Source of the DNA: Isoetes taiwanensis
Lineage: Eukaryota; Streptophyta; Lycopodiopsida; Isoetales; Isoetaceae
DNA length: 64,000 nucleotides
Direction: 5' to 3'
Assembly: GCA_021234155.1 (NCBI GenBank)
Contig: JAJEKV010000109.1
Coordinates: 1,529,736 to 1,593,735 of the forward strand
Under the pieces are notes generated by a model that worked only from the letters and a program-made list of their open reading frames with translations, had not been told where the DNA came from and ran no database searches. Positions 1 through 12,056 of this stretch are shown one piece after another. The position numbers were made by a program, and so were the translations under genes. Within the stretch, counting starts at the first letter, position 1. Each line of letters opens with the position of its first letter.

Positions 1-90
<90 letters not shown>

Positions 91-111
91 TTATTATTAT
101 TATTATTATTA
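1..111. repeat. (CTA)n then (TTA)n microsatellite
   Basis: About 30 uninterrupted CTA units run from the window edge to base 90, then switch to TTA units to about 111. The array probably continues to the left of the window. A second long TTA array lies at 4451. Confidence 0.97.
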
Positions 112-122
112 CAAGAAACTTA

Positions 123-146
123 TCGCGGCGGCCAAGGCCGCCGCGA
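123..146. repeat. perfect GC-rich hairpin
   Basis: Two 11-base arms, TCGCGGCGGCC and its exact reverse complement, are separated by AA. It sits directly after the trinucleotide array and is far more GC-rich than its surroundings. It could extrude as a cruciform or be the remnant of a foldback element; no function can be assigned. Confidence 0.85.
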
Positions 147-182
147 ACGTTTCTCTTCCCTGCCTACTTCTTATATTTGGGT

Positions 183-230
183 CCATCGCAGGATAGATGC
201 AAATCACCATCGCAGGATAGATGCAAACCA
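183..230. repeat. 24-bp tandem duplication
   Basis: Two head-to-tail copies starting CCATCGCAGGATAGATGC differ at one base near the end of the unit. One of many short tandem duplications in the window. Confidence 0.9.
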
Positions 231-1289
231 AAAGGTTCTGCTTTAAAATTGAATAGCATCAAAGAATAAGATTGCATTTTATTGTTGCAATATTTTGTTG
301 ATGTGGCCTTTGGTACTTCACAAGAAATTGCCACAACCCAAATTTTGACAAATTAAGAAAAACATGCATTTTATTGTTGTCATATTTTTGTTGATGTGGG
401 ACTTCACATGCAATACATCAAATAGTATTTTTGTTGCTGTGGACAATTATGCGCAAAATATTGTGATTCCACTATTTCTCACACACATAGCAATGCAACA
501 TGAACTCGGCCTTAGTTGTAGAAATGACAAAGAAAATGGCTGTTCTAGACCCAATAAGATAACGGCATGTAGGTGAAAAAAATAGACATTAGATATGACC
601 AAATGAAGAAACCGATAAGGACTGCACGACACCATTCATTTGGTAGAACAATCTAGTACATTGAAGGATCTGTACGAGCTGCTCCAAAGAGAAGGAATTT
701 CAACTTAGCCAACACTGTGCTGACAGAAGCTGGGTCATCCTTTCCAAGTCTAAAACTGAAGTTCTAGTTCCCAAACCCTCTATTACAATTACAAAAACTA
801 AAGCTCCAGAGCTCCAAATTGGGCATATTTTCGGTTTCCTTTTGGTACGCATATGCTCCATTTTGAAAATGATTGTGGTCTTGTTTGCTCCGCTACATTT
901 AGACATCCTTACATTCCTTACATGCTCTATGGCCAAGAACTTGGAATTAAGAACCGGTGGATCTGCACAAAGATACCATATAAACAGCTCTGGCCATTCT
1001 GCTATGCCACGACACTGAAGCCCAAACAATTTTCTTGCCTATAAATTCAAAAAAAAAAAACCTACAAATTCAAAGCCGAAGTGCCTCGCTCAAAACTTCG
1101 TTGCAATCACCACTTTTTGTGGCTCCAGGATCATATTCCAAGGGTTGATTTTTGAACTTCAGTTGTAACAATTTCATTTCCATTTCAACCATCTGCTTTG
1201 CCAAATGACAGGCAGAGGCTTAGTTAAGTATGCACTAAATATATCCATCACTATATGCATTTAAGAGGTTGCTAACCTTAACCTCATAC
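231..1289. other. no gene recognised
   Basis: AT-rich sequence without a convincing coding frame. An imperfect direct repeat of about 45 bases (274-321 and 366-408, sharing GCATTTTATTGTTG and TTGATGTGG) is the only structure seen. Short frames on both strands at 700-1044 overlap each other and resemble nothing known. Confidence 0.6.
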
Positions 1290-1366
1290 CTTCCTGCACA
1301 TTCAAGAAGGGTTATTTGAAGCTCTTCTACTTTTCTCTTATAAACTGCCTCGGTATCATCTAAACC
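1290..1366 (-). CDS. candidate internal exon, coiled-coil-like peptide
   Basis: On the minus strand a TTGCAG acceptor precedes a 77-base open stretch that ends at an AG|GTATGAGG donor. The frame reads GLDDTEAVYKRKVEELQ followed by ITLLECAG, a charged heptad-like helix. No partner exon was found on either side, so this may be part of a long-intron gene or a leftover exon. The family is not recognised. Support comes from the two splice consensus sites and the coding-like composition only. Confidence 0.35.
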
Positions 1367-1556
1367 CTGCAACGTAAATATATGATGTATTACTACAGGA
1401 GATATGCAAAACAAAAACCAATGGATAACATCAAAAGTACACCCAACACATTGAATCAGATATAGTTTCATCAACGGAGGCAATATGGTTTTGCTTGGAC
1501 ATAGAACACTCTAGATTTTCTGCTTCATTTAGCATTGAACCAAATAATCATAACTC

Positions 1557-1686
1557 ATATTTTAGACTATGTACATAACTAGCTATTTACTTGCTATTTA
1601 CTTGATATATCAGCAAGTATTTTAGACTATGTACATAACTAGCTATTTACTTGCTAACTGTGTTACGACATAGGATATATCAGCAA
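1557..1686. repeat. 60-bp tandem duplication
   Basis: TTTAGACTATGTACATAACT and the 15 bases after it occur at 1561 and again exactly 60 bases later at 1621. The word GATATATCAGCAA also occurs after each copy, with extra bases in the second. Confidence 0.9.
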
Positions 1687-2323
1687 AAGCAATAACTGTC
1701 TGAGCAATGGCCACAGTTTTCCCTCATATGTGGAGGAGCAATACCCTTCAAGTTTCTTAAATCTCTATGTTGAACTACTTCCTGATGTCGTGCTGCTGAT
1801 GGTCTATGTAGGTCACATTTACTTGCCGATGGTCTACATGGTCCACATTTTAAGTACTTTCTCATCTCCACAACTACTTGCTTCCTCATAGCTCTTATTT
1901 TCATAAATGTTTTGAGTTGGGCTGACATAAACTATTTGATCTACATGCATTTAGATCTCTATAGAATTTACTTCTCAATTACTTGGAGGTGATCTCTAAC
2001 CAATAGCACCAGGACTTCGAGAAACCTTTTCCACTTGTCTATCTAGACCTTCATATAGCGTCTAAAAGTGGAGAGATTCCAAGTGGTAGAGAGGGTTTGA
2101 ATAACCTAATAAAAAATGCTAGGGAACATTTGAACAATAAATATGGATTTGCTGCTATTACAGACTATGTGTGGAGATGGTTTTGCCTGACTCTTCGCCC
2201 TAGCACGACAAACACAACAGATAACCCAAAAAACAATGCAGGTATGAGTTCACATTCTCGTCTTTTTGCTAGGCATATCCGTACACATTTTGTCCAAGCC
2301 GACCCGGAGCTCTGCTGAGTAAT
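1687..2323. other. no gene recognised
   Basis: A minus-strand frame of 82 codons (1680-1928) has no family resemblance. A degenerate 31-base repeat (GATGGTCTA...CACATTT) occurs at about 1797-1855. Nothing else was seen. Confidence 0.5.
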
Positions 2324-2602
2324 GGGTCAAAGCATGGAGCTGGGGGGCATTTTTGCGCCAGCCAAGCACCCCTTAAGCACCTAATGCTGAAAATTTTACT
2401 TATTTTTATCGTTTTTTCTATAACTCCAATGAAGCTGAAATTTTGTATTCCAAGGCGTAATATGAATGCGTTTCAGGGAAAAATATCAAAAAAATAAAAG
2501 AAAAATTTTTAAAAAGTACAAAGAAAATAGCCCCAGAAAGCACCCTCTAAGCACCATGTGTCGCTAACACAAAAAGTGTCCCCCACCTCCATGCTTTGAC
2601 CC
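2324..2602. mobile_element. MITE with about 26-bp inverted ends
   Basis: The left end GGGTCAAAGCATGGAG is matched by an inverted copy at the right end; similarity continues, imperfectly, for about 10 more bases. The element is about 279 bp and has no coding frame. TAA lies just outside both ends (2320-2322 with one extra T, and 2603-2605), which fits a PIF/Harbinger-type 3-bp target duplication, though the extra base leaves doubt. Confidence 0.75.
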
Positions 2603-3739
2603 TAACCCAAAGGAAGAAAGGGATGCTTCTGCTTGTGGACCTTATAATTCTGAACTTGATCCAACATTTTGGCCTTACGCATCAGAGGTCCAACATCAAT
2701 CCCTGTTGTGGTATTCGAAAAGCCATTCTCAAATCTTACATGTCCAAACTTGTTATCTGGCACTTCCAACTTCAGAGCAAGAAGTATCATGTTGCAGAAA
2801 GTGATTATGGTATTGTCTTTAAGGGGAAGCGCAACTACAATTAAATTGCTAGTTAGAAAGGAAGGTGCAGTGGACCACAGCAGCTTAGGTTTCTTGGAAA
2901 CTTGAAAGATGCAACTAGTTCCTTTACTGGACTACATCCAACCCCTGAGCCATCTAAAATCGCCAATGTCCAAATAAGACAGAGTTTGGTTGTTGGGCTG
3001 ATGTGATCTTTAGGTAAGATTTTGAAAATGATAGTCTATATGTGTTGTCACCTAAGCCCCATGGTTAAAAGTTGCACAACGGACCTGGAGGTATGCCTTG
3101 TACCTTCGTGAAGTTTAATCATCGTATTGTTCAGCAACACAAAAGGAAGAGGCACAATGGCTCTTCCACAAGACTGAAGTCCAATTCGTATCTATATTTT
3201 GGGTCCCGTTATTGCTGGAAATGCCCTTTGGACTTCCTACTTTTGCAGATTGCATGGACACAAGCAACACACAAGAGGACAAATATTAGGCTAAGTTTTC
3301 TTTCTAAAATTATTCATCAACATGTTTTGATGCAGATTCGTCTCTGCATAGGCAGTTTACCTTATCTGTGATGCCCAAAATACTTTGCGCATAAGCAGAT
3401 CAAATTTATGGCCACTCGTTACTCTGCACTCTCAAAAATTTTCTGGAGTTTGATGTTCAACTGGTTGCAGAGCAAAAATTGTGTTCTAAATCCATCAAGG
3501 CCCGAAATGTGTCGCGCTCCCATTCTGCAGCCTTGGCAGGAACTCATTATGTAGCCTCGGTAGGACCATTATGCAGCCTCGTCCTTAAGAAGTTCAAGGG
3601 TTTGATACTCCAGGCCGATTGAAGAAGCTTTTGCCAAAACAAAGCTCACAGCTGTAGCATCCTTGATTGCTTGCTCTTCTTGAATTTTTGATGCCCTAAG
3701 AAACGTCATTGCATCTCATCGCAAGCTGTCCACACACAG
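2603..3739. other. no gene recognised
   Basis: Several short overlapping frames (for example 2602-2905 and 3072-3371) occur on both strands with no recognisable domain or shared splice logic. The region just before the PPR fragment may hold more of that decayed gene, but I cannot read it. Confidence 0.4.
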
Positions 3740-4005
3740 CAACCCCCTTTCACCTGCGTTTAGTGCATTGCTAAAGGAAGGTCGTTTGGATGATGCAAGA
3801 CGCGTTTTTGATGGCATGAACAATCCAGGTATAATTACATGCACTGCCATGATTGCGGCATACTGTAAACTTGGGCATTGCGAAGAGGGCTTAGGATTAT
3901 TCCGTCAATTATTGGAGGAGGACATGCATCTACGATAAGATCATCTTTATCACTATCCTCAATGCCTGTTCTTCTCGCTGTTGCCTAGCTCAAGGTAAAC
4001 ATACC
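3740..4005 (+). pseudogene. PPR-repeat protein fragment, frameshifted
   Basis: The plus strand from about 3750 reads ALLKEGRLDDARRVFDGM, then an ITCTAMIAAYCKLGHCEEGL stretch ending in FRQLLEE, a typical pentatricopeptide repeat pair of the PLS class. The frame ends at TAA 3937-3939. A second frame starting at 3932 resumes the motif as DKIIFITILNACSS and CLAQGKHT, so a small indel separates them. PPR proteins bind organelle RNA to edit, splice or stabilise it. Here only about 80 residues survive, without start, targeting peptide or C-terminal E/DYW domain, so this is a relic or captured fragment. Confidence 0.8.
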
Positions 4006-4449
4006 TTTAGATCAGATTAACTCTGATCTAAAGAACTTGGGTTCAGTCACTTCCAAAAATACATCCACCCAATTTTCTCTGCAGATCCCATCTATAAGAG
4101 CTATGCAGCTACGAAACAGAAGAAAGAGAAGATTTGCAACTTGATTTGAAGCTAAAACTCGTCCCTTTGTGATCGCATCCTTCAGGAATTGGTCAAATCT
4201 GTGCCCAATGCTCACGAGGCATAAAGAAGCCCTGAAATTGGGCTAATCGAGATGCCCCCTAAGCAGCAGGCGAAGCATAGTATAAAGAGATTGCCCTGCT
4301 GGGAAGATTCACGGGAGGAATCTTCAACACCAATCGCAAGAAATTGACGTCGCGTCTTTTTTACTTTAGCTCTCCACGTGTCACTACGAGAGCTCTTCAA
4401 AAAAATATTACAATCTCAAACAAAACAAAAAATAAGACTGCATTATATA

Positions 4450-4450
<1 letters not shown>

Positions 4451-4537
<87 letters not shown>
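4451..4537. repeat. (TTA)n microsatellite
   Basis: About 29 perfect TTA units. Translated runs of Leu, Tyr or Asn across this stretch are artefacts of the repeat. Confidence 0.97.
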
Positions 4538-5571
4538 TGGAGCCAACCACAGGCCATATTCACCTGATTGCTTGACAACATTCAAAGTTCTAGGCTCCTT
4601 GTGTTCAAACGTGTTCAAAGTATATGTTGCATTTAGATGTTAGAATAGTGGCACCGTCAGCAAAATAATTTACCCAAAGTTCAATTTTGACTTTGCAAGC
4701 AGAAATATGTACTGAATAGAACCAAACAAACCAAAACAGTTTCATGGAGATTGGCATTTGCCATCACTTGACGAAAAGAGTGTGCATGTATATTACTGCA
4801 CCGAACCACTTGAAACTGCTCCTGGAAAGAAACTGATTATATATAACAATAATCTACCACTCTTCATGACAATGCCACATCTTTCTTTAAACCTTCTTCA
4901 TTGGAGAAAGTAATGATTCTATACCACTGGAACTAATATGACATTTATACTTTCAGATTCTACATGGGGCAGAGATATTTATCCTTTCACACTATAAAAC
5001 ATAAGCAGCATAATGAAGCATGCAAATTCCTAACTCCAAGAGAAAAACAATTTGAGACCATCAATTTTAAATGGTAATATATGTTGTTACTACCATAGAG
5101 AACATAAAATAGAGAAGAACAAATACACAGGTCAACATTTTCAAGAATCAATTTCCTTACACAAACGGTACAGCTTGAGTTGTCCATAGTAGCCTCCATA
5201 ACTTTCTTGGCATATTTCCATTTGCATTCTCAAACGTAATATTGTAGAAAGTGGAGCAATGATGAATAATCCTTCTTATGTAAGGTAGTGTCCGATATCT
5301 GTTCTCGCTTATTTTCTTCCTCGAAAATTATTAAAACATGACATGTGTGCACTCATTGATTGCAAGGCATTTATGGTGGCCATTAATACACTCGAATATT
5401 TCGTGAGTCATGACATTGACGTTGGATTTGATGCTGACCCAACTGGATTGTTCCTATGCCTGTGATGACGATTCTGCCATGGCTGTGCCATGTGTCATAA
5501 CTGGCAAAGTGTGGTCTATAAATGATAAATCTCTGTCATGCGCCTGAAAGAATCCCTTTAGCTCAGACTCT
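4538..5571. other. no gene recognised
   Basis: AT-rich sequence with only short random frames. No repeat or element end was noticed. Confidence 0.5.
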
Positions 5572-5915
5572 GTGACATCTCTTCTCAGTTCCAGTAGTAA
5601 AACTGATTGTTCTCTCCACCATATGGCGATGGGTGCTGGATCAGGTCAAATTGACAGGTTCCGATCTATCCTTGGTTTAGTTGTATGGTGTGCTCTCATT
5701 TCTGCCAATTTGCTGGACCCAATTCTTGGATTGCCAACTGAAGAACTCTTAAAGAGGCTAGCTTGATTTTTTTTCCTATTTTTTCCCTCTGCTTTGCCTG
5801 TCTCAAATTGTGATACTCCTCATCCTACTCTTCCTTTTTTCATTTCTGGCGCTGTGCCCTCTGCTTTAGAAGCGGTCATCCATGTTCGTCCTCCTTTTGC
5901 TCGCTTTGATTCTCC

Positions 5916-6080
5916 ATGTTTTCTGAACACTTCGCTATGCATAAATTTGACGATTTCGTCCAACTCATGTTGCAGAGGATTGATGATGATTCAGTAGCTC
6001 TTTCAATTCTTGAAAGTGTGTTGGGTCCAGAGGATGCATTCCACAAGAAGTACCAAGGGACATCATTCAAGCTCTCCTAG
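5916..6080 (+). CDS. short gene-like frame of unknown family
   Basis: A 54-codon frame beginning MFSEHFAMHKFDDFVQ continues through RIDDDSVALSILESVLGPED and ends at TAG 6078-6080. After the TAG the same frame stays open for another 30 codons (to about 6170), so this may be a broken exon. Composition is coding-like and acidic. A related frame upstream (5572-5766) contains GQIDRFRSILGLVVW. I do not recognise the family and cannot join these pieces with certainty. Confidence 0.3.
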   Translation: MFSEHFAMHKFDDFVQLMLQRIDDDSVALSILESVLGPEDAFHKKYQGTSFKLS

Positions 6081-6480
6081 GATCTGATGCAGAAACAACC
6101 AATGGTTCTGTCAATTGAAAGTTTTGGAAGTCGTCATATTCCTCATGGGTCTTCTCCAAGGTCCAAAATGTGAGCAATTTATTTTTGTAGTAATTATTTG
6201 CCTATAAAATTATTAGATATGATTATCAGGTGGATAAACTTATTTTAAATCTTCAAAGATTTCTTGTGTACATTTTGGAGAAGAAAATGATGAAAGAATA
6301 TGTGGAATTGTCTTATCAAGGCAGTATGTAAATCCTTACATAAAATCCCATTTGTCTTTATTCTTTCTCTATTTTTATTCTTCATAGAAGAAAAACTATG
6401 GAGAGAAGCATTAATTTGCAGTTTCACTATAAATATGTTGTATGTAAAATCCATATTGAATTTATTTTTGGGGATTACAG

Positions 6481-6645
6481 GAAAATCTATGGAAATGTGC
6501 ATTTTTTTTGGAGCGATATATGTCAAATAATGAGGTGAGAATAATACACATGGGATTTGACCATAGCAGAACACAATTAAGTAAGAAGAAGCCTTGTGCC
6601 GTCTTTGCATATCCAGTGGCATTGTCAAATTTACCAGGCCCCCAG
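6481..6645 (+). CDS. candidate 165-bp internal exon
   Basis: A GGGATTACAG acceptor immediately precedes 55 open codons, followed by CCCCCAG|GTAGTA as donor. The peptide starts ENLWKCAFFLERYMSNNE and ends PCAVFAYPVALSNLPGPQ. The exon is exactly divisible by three. It may belong to the same gene as the frame at 5916, about 400 bases upstream, but no family is recognised. Confidence 0.4.
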
Positions 6646-9380
6646 GTAGTATGCTATCATTTCATTTTTCTATAATATCTAAATGTGGTGGATCTTCACA
6701 TTAGAACCTGCATACCCTATGCCAAGTCTTGCTAGACCCATGCCCCATCTCCAACTCTAAAGTTATTTTTATTCTTTCTTGTGTCTTAATTAGTTTGGAT
6801 TGCAAAGAAACAGAAGCAAAAGAAATCTTGTGCAATCTTCTTATGGGATTTACATGTGAGAAGGACAGAAATATGTTTATTTCATGTAGTTGATGTACAA
6901 CATGCATCTTCTGGTTGCCTCAACTTTATTAGGCACTTTCTAGAGCTTTAAATGTGGAATACTATGAGCATAGATAGGGGAGAAAGTAAAACAGTATATC
7001 GAACATGTAGCACATCTGCACATAATGAAGCTCAGGGGTCAGGCTCCCTATAAATTATATAGCATGCATATCTTTACAGTCCTTGAAAATGCTTAAAGTA
7101 CATGTAGTTCTATATCTCACCCCTACTTGCTGACTATGGAATCTAATGTCTTTACAAGGCATGATGTAGTGCTATCATGGCAAGAAGTATTACAATGACA
7201 ACATTTTGTTAGATATCTAGATTCAGACATTTGGAACGTCTGGTTCCATCTTTTGCATTTGTATGTTGTTTATAAAAGGTTGAGTGCATACATTGAAAGG
7301 CAAACTTTGCCTCTCAATGCAACCTTATTTGAATGAGGGTTTTTTTGTTGGCATCTGATTCGTTGTTGATGTTATGGTAAAACTTGTGAGTAATTCTAGA
7401 CATGGTTCTAGAAAGATTTGGCTTATGTATAGTGGTTTATGTATACTGACTTATTAAGCAATCATACCTTATACCTTATTTATCGAACAATTATGCGAAA
7501 TGGGTTATTTTGGTTATTTCAAAAAGTCTAATATGCATACGGCTGCATAAATTGTAAGAATTGTTCGCTCGCGATGGTCAATCTTTATGTTAGCATGGCC
7601 AGATGCATGTGCAACATACATTAGATGTAGAATTTAGTGTTATCACCAGACATCCTGACTCAGTTTTCTCTTCACTAATTTATGGCTATGAGACTGTTCT
7701 AGACTTTGTCAATTTGTTGCAACCACATATGATGCTTTGATGTGGCTTAGTTTAGATGCTACAAAATCAATGATGTAGAGTGTCTGTCTTTCGGGTCGTT
7801 TTAGATTTTCATAAATCCCTTGAACATTGGGCACCTTCTGCACCATTCCAAATAGATGTTATTCGAACCAAAGAAATGCTCCGTTGCGATACATTTCTTG
7901 TATATCTAAACAGAATATAATAAGGAAGTCTAAGCTTGCATGGTAGATATTAGAATCCCAAATTTGTGCTTCAAAAGTTGCACTTTCTGTCCGTAAAATC
8001 TGCAAAGAACAAAATGACAATGTATGTATCCTGAATTTGTCACATCTCCTGCAACGTTCTGAAGAAGCAATATAAAAGTACCCTAATGTCATTTTGGAAA
8101 ACAGAAATAATTCATTTGCTTCAAGGATAACCTTATCGTCTCTCGGGATTTGAACTCAATATCAAATAAACACAAAAAAAAAGAAGGGAAGATCCAAGTT
8201 CTGAGCTTTTAAAGACCCATAAATCCTTCAATAAACAACAGCAATTAATGCTTGCCATACAGTATACATGTATACATGTGGAATCTAACTCCGCAAAGTC
8301 ATATGGCAATCAAAGATGGGCCTTTCTATTTTTTTCTCTGTTCTATCTTATATCTTCCTCCTCAATCTTTGGTGCCAAATAAAATTTGATAGCTAAGAGG
8401 ATATGCTTACCTTATAACATAAACACCATCAGAACAAAGCCTAGAGTATGGTGACCATTGCCAGGATACAGAGCAACAAAAGCCTCATAATCCAATTCCA
8501 GCAATTGTTCTGTGCTTTTGAGAACCCTGTTGAGCATTTGTGACTTCCCTTTAATGGATTTATGGTCAGTTTCTAGTGAAGCATAGCATCCAGAAGTATT
8601 AGAGTTCTTGAATCATCCCAGACAAAGATAGATTTACGAATGATTCAGAAGTTTACTGGTAAGAAGCATAGAAACGATCAAGCCGGCCAGCAACCTAAAA
8701 AGGAGTGAAATGGATGAAGGCTACTCTGGATTGATCACTTGTTAGGGATCTTGGAAGCATGAGAAGATGGATCCCTTCTTATTTGAGAAAGTAAAATCCT
8801 TTTGCAAACGACATGATGATATGCAGGCTCCAATTATGAAGTAAGGGTAAAAGCATTCCATTTTATTCTAAACAAATCAACCGTGGAAGAAGAATGCCAA
8901 ACTCTTCTAATTGAATCAATACTGCCCTAAATCGCGGCTTCCGTTTATTTTAAATGCTCTTGTGCTGGGTTTCTACATCATGGAGCCGCTTCCTTGCTTC
9001 TGCTTTCTCTATAGAAGATATGGCAGCCCGTTCCCTGACACTGAGAGCAGTAGCCCACAAGGAAGAACTATCGAAGACGAATGACAAACTTTAGCCCGCC
9101 CTAAATCATGCCTTTCCATTTCTTTTCAATGGCGTAGCATCACACCCCTTCATTTTAAATGTTATACATGGCACACCCCGTGGTTTACATGTGGCATAAC
9201 CACGTGGCAGGATATGGGGAATAATCTCGACCGTCGATCGGGGCAGAGGGACATTGGGACGATCTCGACCGTCGATCGGCTGGACAGATAGACGCCACAG
9301 TTTTATAACATAGGATTACATATATTTCTTGTTTTGTCACCTAATGGATCTGATGGTCTGGTGTGGCGTGCTAATAAAAA
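6646..9380. other. no gene recognised
   Basis: A minus-strand frame at 7859-8092 contains a plausible TTTGCAG acceptor before ILRTESATFEAQIWDSNIY, which may be an exon. At 9226-9242 and 9263-9279 the word TCTCGACCGTCGATCGG is repeated 37 bases apart; such ACGGT/CGATC words are common at plant MITE ends, but no element could be bounded here. The rest is featureless AT-rich DNA. Confidence 0.4.
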
Positions 9381-9541
9381 ATCGTCATCGTCATCGTCAT
9401 CGTCATCGCCATCGCCATCGCCATCGCCATCGCCATCGCCATCGCCATCGCCATCGCCATCGCCATCGCCATCGCCATCGCTATCGTCGCCATCGCCATC
9501 GCCATCGCCATCGCCGTCGCCATCGTCATCGTCATCGTCGA
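9381..9541. repeat. (CATCGY)n hexanucleotide array
   Basis: CATCGT and CATCGC units run for about 160 bases, with CATCGT at the edges and CATCGC in the centre and a few CGTCGC interruptions. All frames give simple dipeptide runs (His-Arg, Ser-Pro, Met-Ala), so the long open frames here are repeat artefacts. Confidence 0.95.
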
Positions 9542-9544
9542 TTG

Positions 9545-10115
9545 GGAAAGATACTCTCCAAGTGATTGCACCTAGGAACTTGCATAGATCTGACTAAATG
9601 CTCCTTAAAAATTGCTGAGTTCCATTGATGTTACTTGGGTAAGTCAACTCCAGCCCAAGCTCCAGCTCCGAGTCACCATCATGGGGGGAATAATGTGATG
9701 ATCACACAAATATCATACATATATGGTTAACATTGATGATCATGAAAATTTTAAGGTTTGGGAGGTACTGGACTCTAAGTTCCTTTGTCAACATTCGTAT
9801 TACCTCGATGATTAGAAAGGATACTCTCCAAGCGACCACATCTGGGAACTTGTAGAGAATCAGACTAATGGTCATGAAAAAATTGTTGAGTTCCACTGAT
9901 GTAACACGATAAGCCAAGTCCAAGTACTCCGGCTCCAGCTCCAAAGACTCATCGCTATCGTAGGAGGGGGATGGTGTGATGACCAATATAGATATCATAT
10001 GTATATGATCATCTCCCAAATTTATATAGACTCGTCGCTAGCATAGGAGGGGGATGGTGCGTTGACTATACAAATTTCATCTGTATATGGTCATCTCCCA
10101 TATTTATACATAAAT
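9545..10115. repeat. degenerate 280-bp direct repeat, two copies plus a partial third
   Basis: The block starting GATACTCTCCAAG at about 9550 recurs at about 9829. Each copy then shares GAGTTCCA.TGATGT, CCAAG/GCTCCAGCTCC and a GGTGTGATGA...ATATCATA..TATATG tail. A third partial copy (10025-10115) repeats GGAGGGGGATGGTG and the TATGGTCATCTCCCA tail. No coding frame is conserved between copies. This may be an old non-coding tandem duplication. Confidence 0.7.
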
Positions 10116-11317
10116 AAGAGCCTCACCGCCGCCGCCATGCCTTTTCCGCCAGAATAATGGCCTCAACGGCCTTTACCTTACATAAAGGTCAAGGGGGCCA
10201 CATTTTGGCCAGCTAGATGCCACGTCAGCAAAGCATATAAAGTTTTTTTTTTTCCTCCTTTCTTCCGGCGATATTTTCGTCGCCATAGCCGTGCACAGAG
10301 CTATGGCGATATCTGTTTTGGCATGGGCGCTTGCCTTTTTTCTGTTGCCATAGCATTTATGCATGGTTTACTAGTTGCCATAGCAGATTTTGTTGCGGAT
10401 CGCCATACTTTTGGTGTTATTCTTTCTGTTTGTGGATTTTGCATTCCGGCAGTCACCATAGCTAGTTTTCAAAGTTTTTCTTGGAGTCTGTGTTGCTAAA
10501 ACTCAGGTAAGGAAACAAATCTGTTAATCTCTTACTAAGAGAGCCCTAGATCTTACTTAGAGTGTTGAGCCATTGATTCCTTTTCTTAGAGTGTGGTCTC
10601 CGCCTCTTTGATCTGGGCATGGCTACGAGGTATAAGTTCTTCACATATTTTAATTATTTGCGGATTAATTAGATCTATCTTACGATTTGTCTCATAAGTT
10701 CCTGGTTTCCCAACAGATAGGTCCACTCCATGCTATGGTTACAAAGGCTTTGATGCAAAATATAAAAAATGGGAAATAAAAGAGGTCCGAGATATAAGGT
10801 TCTCATCTTGCAAGCTTGAATCAGCTCTTAAACCTTAGGTCCTCGCAGATTCCACCGTTGCTTGCCGTTGGATCAAACGAAGTGATAGTGCATAACCTCT
10901 CGTCCTGGCAGATTTCATGAGTTATATTTTTTCATCAGTGGCATGAGTTGTTGATGATGAGTGGAAGTTGTGTAATACCTTTTTTTTGGAATCAGTGGAA
11001 CTTTCTTAATCAGTACTCTGTTACTGTTTTTTATCAGTGTAATCCTGAATTTCTATAATACAGTCAATATGATATTGAATTTCTGTGCTATTTCTGTGTT
11101 ATGGAATAACGCAAATCAAGTGATCAACGGATAAATCAACTGACTCGAAATCAACTCACCAGACCATAAGAACTATTACTGGATATAAGATGAGCTGAAA
11201 ACAGCCAAAATATGGCCCCCTTTACCATTATGGCATCAAGCAATCCAGCCCTCTATGCCAAAATTTCTTCTGGCACAATCCCTTTGCAGGGAGAATCCCT
11301 CAATTAAGGCTATCTTA
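10116..11317. other. no gene recognised; promoter-like stretch
   Basis: TATAAAG occurs at 10236-10242, followed by a GCCATAGC-rich stretch and a possible ACTCAG|GTAAGG donor at about 10503. This could be the start of a non-coding or decayed transcript; no protein frame follows. Otherwise nothing. Confidence 0.3.
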
Positions 11318-11580
11318 GGGTGCTTTCCCATGGGTTCGACCTGGGTTGGCGGATCTAGATTGCCGTACCCAGGTCTTGACCAGGACAAAAAAAAAATTGC
11401 GAACTGATTACTTTTTGTTAAGGTCGAAAACCTGAACCAAGCAAGATCGGATCTTCATGGGATCATGGCGTCTGGATGCCTGGCCAAAAAAAAATTCAAG
11501 ATCAGATCTTCATGAGAACATGGCATCTGTATGCCTAGCCAAGAAAAATCTCAAGGTTTTGGGCCCATGGGAAAGCACCC
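11318..11580. mobile_element. Tourist/Harbinger-like MITE with TTA target duplication
   Basis: The ends GGGTGCTTTCCCATGGG and its exact inverse bound a 263-bp non-coding element. TTA lies directly outside both ends (11315-11317 and 11581-11583), the target duplication typical of PIF/Harbinger MITEs. Inside are two related A-rich blocks (GATCGGATCTTCATG and GATCAGATCTTCATG). The right TTA is also the left TTA of the next MITE. Confidence 0.88.
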
Positions 11581-11583
11581 TTA

Positions 11584-11967
11584 GGGCGAGATTCCACTTG
11601 CAGAGACGGAAGTTTTAGAGTTTTGACGAACTGCCTTCAATTGAACGGAACAAAGCTTCCGCCAAGGTATTCCACTATGGTGGAGGCAATTAAACCACAA
11701 AAGAATCTGAAGCATTGATCCGATGCGTGGCAGCATCTTAGAGCTTGGCAGTTCCTTCCGCTGTAAATGACGGAGGGCATCCCCTGTCAGTTATCGCAAC
11801 AATTGTTGCTTCCACGTCTGCTTCCAAACCTCTTCCGAAGCAAAATCCTGGGCTTAACTTCCACCGCTAGTGGAATCGCAGAAACTGAAGTAATTTCTAA
11901 ATCCTGCCTCTTGATTGGTTGTCCATAACTTCCAGGAAACAAAATGACAGATAGTGGAATCTAGCCC
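11584..11967. mobile_element. second TTA-flanked MITE abutting the first
   Basis: The left end GGGCGAGATTCCACT is matched by an inverted GGGCTAGATTCCACT at the right end, with one mismatch. TTA flanks both sides (11581-11583, 11968-11970). The element is 384 bp, non-coding, and differs in sequence from its neighbour, so two families used the same trinucleotide target. Confidence 0.82.
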
Positions 11968-12056
11968 TTAGCGCGGACATTCGGCGGCATATTCAGGAAA
12001 ACTACACTATTCCAGACCCAATAAACTGCAGGCAAGGACAGCATGGAATCAGCTGC

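Noticed and set aside
4344-4643. Long frames of Leu, Tyr or Asn runs
   Set aside because: They are translations of the TTA microsatellite in different frames, not proteins.
9329-9597. His-Arg, Ser-Pro and Met-Ala repeat proteins
   Set aside because: All three frames of the CATCGY array are open because the unit has no stop; there are no flanking domains.
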